Source: Lachnospiraceae bacterium (GTDB taxonomy: Bacteria; Bacillota; Clostridia; Lachnospirales; Lachnospiraceae). From it: 57,076 nt of DNA. The notes beneath the pieces are model-generated. The model was not told the origin of the DNA. It ran no database searches and saw only the letters and a list, made by a program, of their open reading frames with translations. This document shows positions 8,695 to 16,663 of this stretch, piece by piece (position 1 is the stretch's first letter; each line of letters starts with the position of its first letter). The stretch lies in assembly GCA_017465475.1 (NCBI GenBank), contig JAFTWC010000023.1, positions 1 to 57,076 of the forward strand, given 5' to 3'. A program made the translations under genes and the position numbers.

Positions 8695-10629
8695 TTACTC
8701 ATAAACTTGATTCAGAAACGTCGATAACGATGCAACGACAGCTGCTTTTGCCACAACCGACTTATCGAGGTGGCCTTCCTTTTGTCTGAGCTCATTGCGT
8801 AATTCCTGAAGTTTGTCTTTATCCAAGTATTCAAAAAGCTTAGGATTCTTAAGAAGTGTATCAATATCTCCCTCTATGCCGTCATAGTCACGATTCACCC
8901 GAAACGCAAAATCAGCCGCCTGCACTCCCCGTCCCGCATAATTATCAAGGATACTATCCGGAACATATCCTTTCATATAATCCCGGACCGCACGTCGTTC
9001 TTTTCCGTTTTTCACAAAGCAATCAATGGGCATACTAAGACAAAGTTCCAGCATCTCTTTGGTAAGGGTCGGGTCTACGGAGAGAATTCCATACCGAAGA
9101 CTTCCGTACGTATCATAAAACCCCATATGCTGGTATACCAACGGCATAAAACAAAAATTATTCCGTTGTTGTTCCGTATCCATGCATCCGTTTCCGCGCT
9201 GCTTTAATATCACTCTTTCTCCCGCAACAATCTTATAGTTACGCATATCTTCCTGTTTTAAAAAGCAATCGTCTCCCGGGTTGTATTTTGTACCATGTTC
9301 CTCTTTCCATGTTTGCAAAAACACTTTCATAAAGTATTTCTTGGAAATATGGTGCCTTTTACAAAAACAAACAAACTCCCGGTACGCCTCACGGAAACGA
9401 AAACGTCTCAACTTCTGATAGATATAGGTTAGGACCCGTCCGTAGGATATGGTGGCGTTCCCGTTCTGGCCGGTTAACATAAGTTTACAACCATCCCGCA
9501 TGGCCTGTTGCATCATTTCATGGGTGTTCACCATATTTATAATCGGTTTTACCGGTTCCATATAGCAGGAAGCATGGTTGTTGATATATGTAAAAGCATT
9601 CACCTTGTCGGAACTGATAAATTGCGGATAAATATTGGGATACATCCGCTGCTGGTCTAAAACAAAATTTGTCTCATCTTCAATATGAATATGTGTATTT
9701 TGGACCACATAATCTTTCGAAGGGACCGAGGTATAACTATACAGCTTCCGCTCTTTTTTTTGAAGTTCTGACGCCGCAAAGGCCGCTACGGAAGAGGAAT
9801 CCAAACCACCGCTTAACATAATTCCCACTTCGCCTTCTACCCACAACAAATCAGAAACTGCATTCCGAAAAGTTGACAAAAACAGTTCCCGGTATTCTTC
9901 ATCGTTTTTTAAATATAATTTTTTAGATTGTGCCAGAGGATTCCAATAAGTACACTTTTTGATACACCGGGTATCAATGTTGATTTTAATATACTGCCCC
10001 GGCTCTACGTGATAGATATTTTCATAGACTGTGGCGCCGTGAAGTTTTATTGTATCAGCCGTACAATCTGTATAAGCAGCCGCAATCCAATGTTTATTCA
10101 GTTTTCGTTTTTCTTTATCCAAAATTGCCAGCAGAGGCTGATATGCCGTAGAAAAGCAAACCATATGGTTGTCGCTGTAATATGCCAAATATCTCCGGGC
10201 AAAGTGGTCGGCAAATAAAAGAAGCTCCTTTTTTGCAACATCATAGATGGCAAAGGAAAATGCCCCCCGCAGATATTCCACAAACCGTTCCCCAAAGTGC
10301 AGGTAGGCTTTGTACGAAAGCTCACCGTCGCCCAACACAAGCAACGTTTCTTTCGAATAAGTATCTTCAAGTAGCCGGATGAGTTCATCCCTATTTGTCA
10401 GAACACAATCAGCAGTAAAATAGGTATCCGCATCTTCGTCATACAAAGGAAGCCGTTCGAAATGTGACATCTTTGTAAAATGCTGCAATCCGCAGGCAAA
10501 ATATACGGAATCACGCAGAACGCAGTGATAACGGTCGATGAAAAACTCTTTCATACTGTCCTGCATATTGGAAACAACTGAATTTGATATGTTCGTCTCT
10601 CTACAAATCACGCCCCAAATCGCCGACAT
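8695..10629 (-). CDS. Lasso macrolactam synthetase (C protein), asparagine-synthetase-like, locus 1
   Basis: 644 residues. The N-terminal half resembles the class II glutaminase domain of AsnB but starts MSAIWG, so the catalytic Cys2 is absent. The C-terminal half has the ATP-pyrophosphatase loop LSGGLDSSS near residue 270. This combination (dead glutaminase, intact adenylating domain) is typical of McjC-type lasso cyclases. These adenylate an Asp/Glu side chain so that the freed core N-terminus closes the macrolactam ring. It lies 13 bp after the kinase gene and 84 bp before the B1 start. A paralogue at 35533-37437 serves the second precursor. An ordinary AsnB is less likely given the missing Cys and the neighbours. 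Confidence 0.9.
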   Translation of the reverse strand: MSAIWGVICRETNISNSVVSNMQDSMKEFFIDRYHCVLRDSVYFACGLQHFTKMSHFERLPLYDEDADTYFTADCVLTNRDELIRLLEDTYSKETLLVLGDGELSYKAYLHFGERFVEYLRGAFSFAIYDVAKKELLLFADHFARRYLAYYSDNHMVCFSTAYQPLLAILDKEKRKLNKHWIAAAYTDCTADTIKLHGATVYENIYHVEPGQYIKINIDTRCIKKCTYWNPLAQSKKLYLKNDEEYRELFLSTFRNAVSDLLWVEGEVGIMLSGGLDSSSVAAFAASELQKKERKLYSYTSVPSKDYVVQNTHIHIEDETNFVLDQQRMYPNIYPQFISSDKVNAFTYINNHASCYMEPVKPIINMVNTHEMMQQAMRDGCKLMLTGQNGNATISYGRVLTYIYQKLRRFRFREAYREFVCFCKRHHISKKYFMKVFLQTWKEEHGTKYNPGDDCFLKQEDMRNYKIVAGERVILKQRGNGCMDTEQQRNNFCFMPLVYQHMGFYDTYGSLRYGILSVDPTLTKEMLELCLSMPIDCFVKNGKERRAVRDYMKGYVPDSILDNYAGRGVQAADFAFRVNRDYDGIEGDIDTLLKNPKLFEYLDKDKLQELRNELRQKEGHLDKSVVAKAAVVASLSTFLNQVYE

Positions 10630-10642
10630 ACCGGACCTCCTC

Positions 10643-11527
10643 TCAAGTTTGGTTGAATATTCGAATCATGGCATCCCTGATTTCGTCAATGGTATCTGTT
10701 CCGTCCGGTCTGGTAATTTTATAAATACGGATCTTCCCGGCAAGCTCCAGGGTTCGCGCTTTTTCTTCCGGAGGATAATCAAAGCTTTTGTAAGCATCCA
10801 AAAGAAACAGATTCTGTAACATGCAGTTCCATTTCGCAAGTCCGGTCAATTCCTCTGTCAGAACGGTGTCCCCGTCATATTTATCCAACATAATCATGAT
10901 AGATAGTTGTCGCGGTTCATTACAAAAATCTTCGGTGTTGTAATAGGCAAATTTATCCTTTCGTTCATTGATATAGAATAAATCCTCATCATCCATCTGT
11001 TCTGCCACATTCCGACATACCTTCTGTAACGGGAACCCCGGATAAACCAGCATATCTGCCGACGGCTTCACCATTATAATATCATCTGCCAAATAACGGT
11101 AACCCGCCTCAATAAGAGATAATGCGGCAGTAGATTTGCCGGCTCCGCTGACGCCGGCAATCAGAGCAGCTCTGTGTCCATCAATCTCCATGGCGCTGCA
11201 GTGAATGGCAGAAAAACCACGCTGCAAAAACAAAAAGGAAATACTCCATCCCAAAACAAAAGAAGCCAGTTCTTTTTCATCAACATCCCCAAACGGACAA
11301 ACCAATATTTCATTCCCGTTTTGAATAATAAAATGTCCGCTATCGTTCCGAAACCATATGCGTGATACCGACATGGCACTGGCTACTCCCTGAGCCGTAA
11401 GCAGTCCTATATCCTCCGGCACTGAAGCATAACGCACTGTTACATCAGGGGCAGCCGAAGTCTCTTCCAAATGATACAATTTAATTTCAGAGTGAAGCCC
11501 TAATCCATAGATATAATATTGATACAT
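10643..11527 (-). CDS. HPr-kinase-like lasso tailoring kinase, locus 1
   Basis: The 294-residue protein has a P-loop GVSGAGKST at mid-length followed by the downstream pattern YRYLADDIIMV, as in the HPr kinase C-terminal domain. It lacks the full HPrK N-terminal domain and lies in a RiPP operon. Relatives in paeninodin-type clusters phosphorylate the C-terminal Ser of the lasso precursor. I use ATG 11527 (MYQYYIYG), with GGGGA upstream, because the paralogue at 34590-35468 starts the same way (MYFYKVYG). Precursor 1 ends in Lys, so its phospho-acceptor, if any, must be internal. It is the first gene of the leftward unit from the shared promoter region at 11572-11624. Confidence 0.8.
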   Translation of the reverse strand: MYQYYIYGLGLHSEIKLYHLEETSAAPDVTVRYASVPEDIGLLTAQGVASAMSVSRIWFRNDSGHFIIQNGNEILVCPFGDVDEKELASFVLGWSISFLFLQRGFSAIHCSAMEIDGHRAALIAGVSGAGKSTAALSLIEAGYRYLADDIIMVKPSADMLVYPGFPLQKVCRNVAEQMDDEDLFYINERKDKFAYYNTEDFCNEPRQLSIMIMLDKYDGDTVLTEELTGLAKWNCMLQNLFLLDAYKSFDYPPEEKARTLELAGKIRIYKITRPDGTDTIDEIRDAMIRIFNQT

Positions 11528-11571
11528 AAACCGTTCCCCTTCACAAAATTCTATCAACATTGTTAGGTTTG

Positions 11572-11600
11572 TTGACAACTTCATTTGATATTGATATTAT
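11572..11600 (+). promoter_or_regulatory. Consensus sigma-A promoter for lasso precursor 1
   Basis: TTGACA (11572-11577), exactly 17 bp, then TATTAT (11595-11600). Transcription would start near 11607, ~34 bp before the precursor ATG. The -10 overlaps the -10 of the leftward promoter. Confidence 0.8.
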
Positions 11601-11624
11601 AGCACTGTAAACAAAAAAACTCAA
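11596..11624 (-). promoter_or_regulatory. Divergent promoter for the K-C-B1-D operon, overlapping the precursor promoter
   Basis: Reading leftward: TTGAG(T) as -35 (complement of 11619-11624), a 17-bp spacer and TATAAT as -10 (complement of 11596-11601). Five of its six -10 bases are the same base pairs as the rightward -10, so one polymerase would exclude the other. Confidence 0.65.
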
Positions 11625-11640
11625 TTCATGGAGGGGAAAA

Positions 11641-11817
11641 ATGAAGACTTGGACTAACGCAGAAATCATTGAATTAAACATTGCAGCAACCGCACAGGGT
11701 GGAAAGAATCTTGATCAGGTAGATAACTACTGGACCGATAAGGAAACCGGCGATCTTTACGCTTCTTACGCAAGCGGCGGCGACAAGACCGGTGATGAAT
11801 TCCAGGTAATTAAGTAA
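11641..11817 (+). CDS. Lasso-peptide precursor 1 (A protein), 58 residues
   Basis: The ATG has GGAGGGG 5-8 nt upstream and encodes 58 residues. The leader MKTWTNAEIIELNIAATAQ matches paeninodin-type leaders: an aromatic residue early, a conserved E-I-x-E-L-x-I block, then a Thr near the cut site (Thr17). The cut is either before Gln19 (Thr at -2, as in known systems) or Gly20 (Gly as residue 1). Acceptors would then be Asp25 (ring of 7) or Asp28 (ring of 9). The 39-40 residues after the leader, ending GDEFQVIK, are long for a lasso core. It is convergent with B2, divergent from K, and followed by a terminator. Precursor 2 (37639-37839) has nearly the same leader. Confidence 0.8.
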   Translation: MKTWTNAEIIELNIAATAQGGKNLDQVDNYWTDKETGDLYASYASGGDKTGDEFQVIK

Positions 11818-11829
11818 TTACGGCATGTT

Positions 11830-11861
11830 AAAAGCTGTTGCGTTGTAGCAACAGCTTTTTT
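11830..11861 (+). terminator. Intrinsic terminator after precursor 1
   Basis: A perfect 12-bp stem AAAAGCTGTTGC/GCAACAGCTTTT, loop of 6, then a T run, starting 12 nt after the precursor stop. It separates the convergent precursor and B2 genes. On the minus strand the T tail is only four bases, so leftward read-through from B2 is possible. Confidence 0.85.
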
Positions 11862-11872
11862 GTTTTTTGCCA

Positions 11873-12322
11873 TCAGATACAGTACTTATCCACAATTGCA
11901 TATCCTTCACCCGTTCCACCGGTTACAAACATTGCTCCGACTCTCAACCAGGCATGTGCAACCATTTTCCCGTCATCAAGCTTACATCCCAAATAAAGAG
12001 TACTCTGTATTCCCTTCTTTTTTAACAGCTTTTGCGCCGATAACGCACGTACAAGGCATTTGCTCTCCCAAGTTGTCCTCGTGCAAATCCTGTCTACAGC
12101 ATAGGATACCCGATAGGCGTAACGGTAGACTTCCTTTGTTTCTTCCGCCGGAGATTCTTCTCCCCGGATCCCCCAATGCTTCTGTAATCGCGCCGGTTTT
12201 AACAACCAAATGCACAACCGGTAATATGCCGAACAGCATAAGGCCTTACAACATAATGGCTTGTATTTACAATATTTCAGGAATCGATATCCCTTCGCAA
12301 ATATACTATCTTTCCACTTCAT
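11873..12322 (-). CDS. Lasso B2 leader peptidase, transglutaminase-like
   Basis: The 149-residue protein shows the pattern of the lasso B2 family (transglutaminase-core cysteine protease): Cys89 in WESKCLVRALSAQ, the helix after it, a strand LYLGCKL and His123 in VAHAWLRV. The third catalytic acid cannot be assigned with confidence because the residues after HAW are hydrophobic. B2 cleaves the leader from the precursor with B1's help. It lies 15 bp downstream of the nucleotidyltransferase gene and ends convergently with precursor 1. It is the only B2 in the window. Confidence 0.85.
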   Translation of the reverse strand: MKWKDSIFAKGYRFLKYCKYKPLCCKALCCSAYYRLCIWLLKPARLQKHWGIRGEESPAEETKEVYRYAYRVSYAVDRICTRTTWESKCLVRALSAQKLLKKKGIQSTLYLGCKLDDGKMVAHAWLRVGAMFVTGGTGEGYAIVDKYCI

Positions 12323-12337
12323 GACTACAAAATCCCC

Positions 12338-13504
12338 TTATTTTTTAAAGTGAAGCTCCATATTCTGATAAATGGTCTGATAGGTCTTTACCTTATCTGC
12401 TTCAATCTCGTGCACCATTTTACGCTTTTTCTCGCCTTTCTTCATGAAAATACCGCGCCATGCACGAATTCCCCATGCCACCGGAAGCAACCAGTGATGA
12501 GTTTCTAACCACGGATAATACTCCGCCATATAGGAAAGAGGCGGGAAATAGTACCATCGCTTCAGCTGACTCGGTGTGGCATCCTTATCCTTCATCTTCT
12601 CTTCCGAGAACTTATTCCAAATACCGTTTTCGTCTTTTCCGTAGATTCCGCTATCCATCATATATTGGAACAAATCATCGTAAAACGGACTGTTCTTTTC
12701 ACCCTTAAGCCAAATATCTGCCAACTTCTCCATGTGCTTTGTAAATTCCAAAATGCCACACTTCTTCAGTTCCTCTTTCACGTACTCAGCATTCATGGTC
12801 TTTCCGTACTTTTCTCGGTACACATACACATCCACCAGATTACGAATCCCGCATCCCATGGTATAAAAATGCTTCGCCATATGCGCCATCATGTAAACGT
12901 AAAAATCTTCCGGGCTAAAATCATAAGTATAATTCATTCCTTCCCGCAACACAGCTCTGGAGAAATTAGAAAAATACTTATACTGCTCCTCATCCACCGT
13001 CTTATCGTACATCGCTTTATGAGCCTCCACTACCACAAACGGTGCTTTTTTGTAGATATCATGATGCTTAACGGAACGTATCAAGCCATAGCCTTTTTCA
13101 GCCAATATTTCCGTCGCCTTTTTCATGCAATCCCCATCAATAAGCACATCAATATCGCTCATCTCGCGCATTTCCGGCGCCGGATAAATAAACTTCATCC
13201 GTGCCCCCTTCATCGGCTGGTTCTTAACACCGGCAGCCTCAAAGCAACTCTCCAATTCTTTTAATTCCGTTACTTGCGCCATAGTCCGCATAAGGCTTTG
13301 CATTACCTTCCCTCGCATAAGTCCCTTATGTTCCTCAGATAACTTATCCGTCTTTAACAGCGCCCCCAAAAGAAGATATTCCATGTGATTCCGATGTGCA
13401 ATGTCTATAATTTCTTCAATCACAATCCCTTGCGGTACCTCCGTAGGTTTTCTTCCTTCCAACTGAGCATGTACCAACTCCGCCAAATAAACAAATATAC
13501 TCAT
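12338..13504 (-). CDS. Nucleotidyltransferase-fold tailoring protein (NTP_transf_5-like)
   Basis: 388 residues. The region near residues 115-130 reads KGARMKFIYP, followed by MREMSDIDVLIDG, which supplies the DxD metal site of the nucleotidyltransferase fold. A helical C-terminal half contains HMAKHFYTMGCGIRNLVDV, typical of NTP_transf_5-type proteins that recur in lasso clusters with HPrK-like kinases. In pseudomycoidin-type systems (from memory) such an enzyme adds sugar to the phosphorylated peptide. Here the substrate is inferred only. Start ATG 13504 follows AAAGGGGAG; the frame is open further upstream but overlaps the preceding gene. Confidence 0.75.
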   Translation of the reverse strand: MSIFVYLAELVHAQLEGRKPTEVPQGIVIEEIIDIAHRNHMEYLLLGALLKTDKLSEEHKGLMRGKVMQSLMRTMAQVTELKELESCFEAAGVKNQPMKGARMKFIYPAPEMREMSDIDVLIDGDCMKKATEILAEKGYGLIRSVKHHDIYKKAPFVVVEAHKAMYDKTVDEEQYKYFSNFSRAVLREGMNYTYDFSPEDFYVYMMAHMAKHFYTMGCGIRNLVDVYVYREKYGKTMNAEYVKEELKKCGILEFTKHMEKLADIWLKGEKNSPFYDDLFQYMMDSGIYGKDENGIWNKFSEEKMKDKDATPSQLKRWYYFPPLSYMAEYYPWLETHHWLLPVAWGIRAWRGIFMKKGEKKRKMVHEIEADKVKTYQTIYQNMELHFKK

Positions 13505-13517
13505 ACGCTTCTCCCCT

Positions 13518-13829
13518 TTATTCTTCTCCAAACCACTGCTCATATACTGCATATAATGCAATAGCAATCGCACCTGCTTTTAAAGAACAACACCATTTAA
13601 AATGATCAAGTTCCAACCATGTCCCCACATAAAAGTAACATACCGCTGCAACCAGCATCGCCACACCCAGTAGCACCGTATTCCAGCGCTTATACAACAC
13701 ATACTGTCTGTCCTCGTCATATTCCACTCGTTCAACCATAGCAAAAATAAACTTCTTGATCGGGATTTTTATTGCCATCATCAAAACAAAGGTCATACAG
13801 CCTACAAAAAACGCAATTGCAGCATTCAT
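13518..13829 (-). CDS. Small membrane protein, lasso/EPS boundary (a)
   Basis: 103 residues with three predicted membrane segments (about residues 4-22, 50-66, 82-96). A short amphipathic stretch, IKIPIKKFIFAMVERV, follows the first helix. The start overlaps the end of the preceding gene by ATGA, so the two are translationally coupled. It resembles that neighbour in layout (N-terminal helix, then I-K-x-P-I-K-[KR], a charged loop and further helices), suggesting an old duplication. I do not recognise a named family. Immunity, export or membrane-organising roles are possible but unsupported. Confidence 0.7.
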   Translation of the reverse strand: MNAAIAFFVGCMTFVLMMAIKIPIKKFIFAMVERVEYDEDRQYVLYKRWNTVLLGVAMLVAAVCYFYVGTWLELDHFKWCCSLKAGAIAIALYAVYEQWFGEE

Positions 13830-14203
13830 TCGTCCTCTCCCTCCTCACGAATATCAAAAGTGATCTGATCAAAAAATGCATACTCACATAAAGCAAACAC
13901 ACCACTCATCACTGCTGTCGGAAAGGAAAAATCAATCAATGGCGACAACTTTGCCACCAATGCAAACACACCTATGGAAAGAAGCATCGTCAAGTAAATC
14001 AGATGCATATTCTTCCTCCGAATCAGCTTCTTTCTTTTCCCCGCCAGCTTTGGCCGTTTAGCGATTTTCCGATCCACCGACTGTACGAGTTTTCTTTTAA
14101 TCGGTCCCTTTATTAAGCTCATCAACACCACAACAAATGTCGCCACAAGTAAGGCATGTAATTCATAAATATGGGACTTGGCATAGCTTAAAATCTTATG
14201 CAT
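13826..14203 (-). CDS. Small membrane protein, lasso/EPS boundary (b)
   Basis: 125 residues. The N-terminal membrane helix is followed by LIKGPIKRKLVQSVDRKIAKR, a strongly basic loop (GKRKKLIRRKN), two more hydrophobic segments and an acidic tail (IREEGEDE). I chose ATG 14203 with TGGAG upstream; an in-frame start 13 codons earlier would overlap the glycosyltransferase gene spacing without a better site. It is paired with the overlapping gene 13518-13829. No family recognised. Confidence 0.7.
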   Translation of the reverse strand: MHKILSYAKSHIYELHALLVATFVVVLMSLIKGPIKRKLVQSVDRKIAKRPKLAGKRKKLIRRKNMHLIYLTMLLSIGVFALVAKLSPLIDFSFPTAVMSGVFALCEYAFFDQITFDIREEGEDE

Positions 14204-14245
14204 AATTTTTTCTCCATTGTTGGGCCATTCGTATTCCATCACCTA

Positions 14246-15184
14246 CTATTGTCTCAGATATATCGCATACCAGTACTTTAACTTCTGCTTCAGCCCCCAG
14301 TGATTCCATGCGATTTTTTTCCACTCCTTACATTTTCTTTTAGCATCCGCCACACCAACATCACCTTTCTCATACTTTGCATACAATAGCACTTGTACCG
14401 CGGAAGTGACATAATTCTTTTGCAAAACCTTCTGAACTCCTGAAAATTGTTTCCCCTGAAGTTTATCACATAACTTCAAAAACACTTCTGCTCCACTAAA
14501 GTCCGCTTTTTCTGCTCTCTTATGGCACGCACTATCCGGTCTTATATACCAATGATATAATTTCATTGTGGTCAAACAAGCAGTCTCACATCCGGACATA
14601 ATCTCATAGGTATACATGCAGTCTTCGTTTACCCTCAAATTCTCATCAAACCTGATACTTTTGAATTTTTCTGCATTATACAGTTTATTCCACACAAGAC
14701 CATGCATTGAGTTCCCACCACAAATGTAATTTCTAATACATTCTTCATTTGAGTGAAACATAAAAATATGTTCTTCACTTTCCTTTATCCCGGTAACATA
14801 CTCATATGTCTTGTCTATCCCGCATGCCACAATATCACAGTTCTTATCCTTCGCAAGTGAATACATCTTCTCTATGTAATTCGGTTCAATCCAATCATCC
14901 GGGTCCACAAAACAAAACCACGCCCCCTGCATCAGAGAGAGTCCACAATTTCTCGCATGACTCACCCCATGGTTGTCCATATGATAAACACTGATTCTGT
15001 TATCCTTCGCACAAAAAGAATCGCATATCTTTCCGGAGTCATCTTTGGAGCCATCATCAATACAAATTACTTCGAAATTAGAGTATGTCTGCATTAAAAC
15101 ACTGTTAAGGCATCTATCGATATATGCCTGTACATTGTAAACAGGAATTATTATACTTATCTTGTCCTTCTCATCTACATTCAT
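14246..15184 (-). CDS. Family-2 glycosyltransferase
   Basis: 312 residues with the GT-A fold: ISIIIPVYNVQAYIDRCLNS, the donor-binding CIDDGSKDDSG, ARNCGLSLMQGAW and the metal-binding FVDPDDW near residues 92-98. The variant DPDD replaces the common DSDD. The C-terminal half has WNKLYN and basic helices typical of EPS/CPS transferases. It is 34 bp after the flippase gene and is the last clear EPS gene before the lasso locus. Donor and acceptor sugars cannot be read from sequence. Confidence 0.9.
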   Translation of the reverse strand: MNVDEKDKISIIIPVYNVQAYIDRCLNSVLMQTYSNFEVICIDDGSKDDSGKICDSFCAKDNRISVYHMDNHGVSHARNCGLSLMQGAWFCFVDPDDWIEPNYIEKMYSLAKDKNCDIVACGIDKTYEYVTGIKESEEHIFMFHSNEECIRNYICGGNSMHGLVWNKLYNAEKFKSIRFDENLRVNEDCMYTYEIMSGCETACLTTMKLYHWYIRPDSACHKRAEKADFSGAEVFLKLCDKLQGKQFSGVQKVLQKNYVTSAVQVLLYAKYEKGDVGVADAKRKCKEWKKIAWNHWGLKQKLKYWYAIYLRQ

Positions 15185-15217
15185 GCTTCACGTCCTTTCC
15201 ACTGTGACTCATTACTG

Positions 15218-16642
15218 TCAGTCTTTTTTTAACTTTGCTTTTATCTTTTGGCTGATTCCAAACTTCCGCTCAGCCCATAATAATCCAACAATTCCGATTA
15301 CTGCCTCCAGCATCCAGCGAACCGGCCATGCCGTCTCCAACAGGATGGTACAACCTCCTACCACCAAAACGCCCACAGAAACACCTAACAAAGCCGTCAT
15401 CCTGAATAAAGAAGAACCATGAATTCTCCATGCCAAAAAAGAGTGAAATATAAAGTACAGAAAATAGGTAACTAAAGTTGTATAAGCTGCCGCTATATAT
15501 CCGCATCGCGGAATGAAAATATAATTCAACACAATATTTAATCCCGCTGCCAACATGGTACCGGTCGCAATACATTTTGTTTTTCCATAGAAATACTCAA
15601 TCACTGACGGAAGCGTATATAAAAATGCAAAATACCCTCCTATCAATACCGGAATTACACATTCCGTAGAACCCCAATATTCTTTATCTCCTAAAATCTT
15701 AATCATTTCCGGCGTTACCATCATGATTAAGGATGTAATCAGTGCCATTCCGAACGCATAATTCGTTCCCTGTTTCCGTATACTTTCATAATCCTTACTA
15801 TCCATTTTCTCATAGACCCACGGTTTCCATACCTTTTCCAGGGCTGTAGTCATCACCTTGAATAAAGAGTAAATGGTGTACGCAAAACTATAAATTCCCG
15901 CCTCTGCCGAACCGACGATATCTTTAATCATTATCCTATCAAATGCAGACAGGACAACTTGCGAAATGCCATGAGGAACAATCGGAAGGCTATATTTTAA
16001 ACCATACTTCCAATATTCACCGGACACTGTCGGTTTTGCTTTTCGGAAAAAGAAAACCGTAATATATGCTCCCACCAAAACCATCGGTAAAACAGTACCC
16101 ACTATTCGTCCCAAAGAACGTTGACCGTTAAATAGTGTTAGCAACAAAACAATGGACAACACCATATTTGATATGGCATAAAATGAACTTATCTTTACGT
16201 ACGATTTATAACTGTAGTTAAGACTGATATAAGTATTATACACCTGTAAAAGTGAGCTGCCCAAACAATGTATAATCAATATATTCGCAGTTAACCTGTC
16301 GAAGCCCCACCATTCCCGATATAACGGAAAACATAAATTTGCCCCCAAAAACCATACACCGGTGCTAAAAAAAAGAAATAGAACAATGGACGATACATAC
16401 TCTTCCAACCTATGTTCATATTTATATTTTGCGTTATTGATACTGGAATGTAACGCAAGTCCAATTAAAATATAAAATATTGATTCAAACGAAAGATAGG
16501 TATTATAATCACCATATTCCGCCGTTGTAAGCAATCTGGTAAAAATCGGTGCCGAAAGAAATGTAATTCCTTTCAGCAAAATATTGCCGAGCACGTATCC
16601 GATCCCCGCTTTTACAACCTTATTCGATGAATTCTTCTCCAT
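15218..16642 (-). CDS. Wzx-type polysaccharide flippase (MOP superfamily)
   Basis: 474 residues with about 12-14 membrane helices. The N-terminus GIGYVLGNILLKGITFLSAPIF and the loop TRLLTTAEYGDY are the signature start of Wzx/RfbX flippases. These move undecaprenyl-linked repeat units to the outer face of the membrane. A basic tail (KIKAKLKKD) ends the protein. It lies between a kinase-fold gene and a glycosyltransferase in the EPS operon, with spacings of 21 and 33 bp, which supports co-transcription. Confidence 0.9.
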   Translation of the reverse strand: MEKNSSNKVVKAGIGYVLGNILLKGITFLSAPIFTRLLTTAEYGDYNTYLSFESIFYILIGLALHSSINNAKYKYEHRLEEYVSSIVLFLFFSTGVWFLGANLCFPLYREWWGFDRLTANILIIHCLGSSLLQVYNTYISLNYSYKSYVKISSFYAISNMVLSIVLLLTLFNGQRSLGRIVGTVLPMVLVGAYITVFFFRKAKPTVSGEYWKYGLKYSLPIVPHGISQVVLSAFDRIMIKDIVGSAEAGIYSFAYTIYSLFKVMTTALEKVWKPWVYEKMDSKDYESIRKQGTNYAFGMALITSLIMMVTPEMIKILGDKEYWGSTECVIPVLIGGYFAFLYTLPSVIEYFYGKTKCIATGTMLAAGLNIVLNYIFIPRCGYIAAAYTTLVTYFLYFIFHSFLAWRIHGSSLFRMTALLGVSVGVLVVGGCTILLETAWPVRWMLEAVIGIVGLLWAERKFGISQKIKAKLKKD

Positions 16643-16663
16643 AACATTCCTCTTTTAGCATTT

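Noticed and set aside
8695-10629. Ordinary asparagine synthetase B
   Set aside because: Cys2 of the glutaminase is absent and the gene sits with B1, B2, exporter, kinase and a precursor, so a lasso cyclase is far more likely. The same holds for 35533-37437.
10643-11527. Housekeeping HPr kinase/phosphorylase
   Set aside because: The usual N-terminal domain is missing, two copies exist, each beside a lasso cyclase, and no catabolite-control genes are near.
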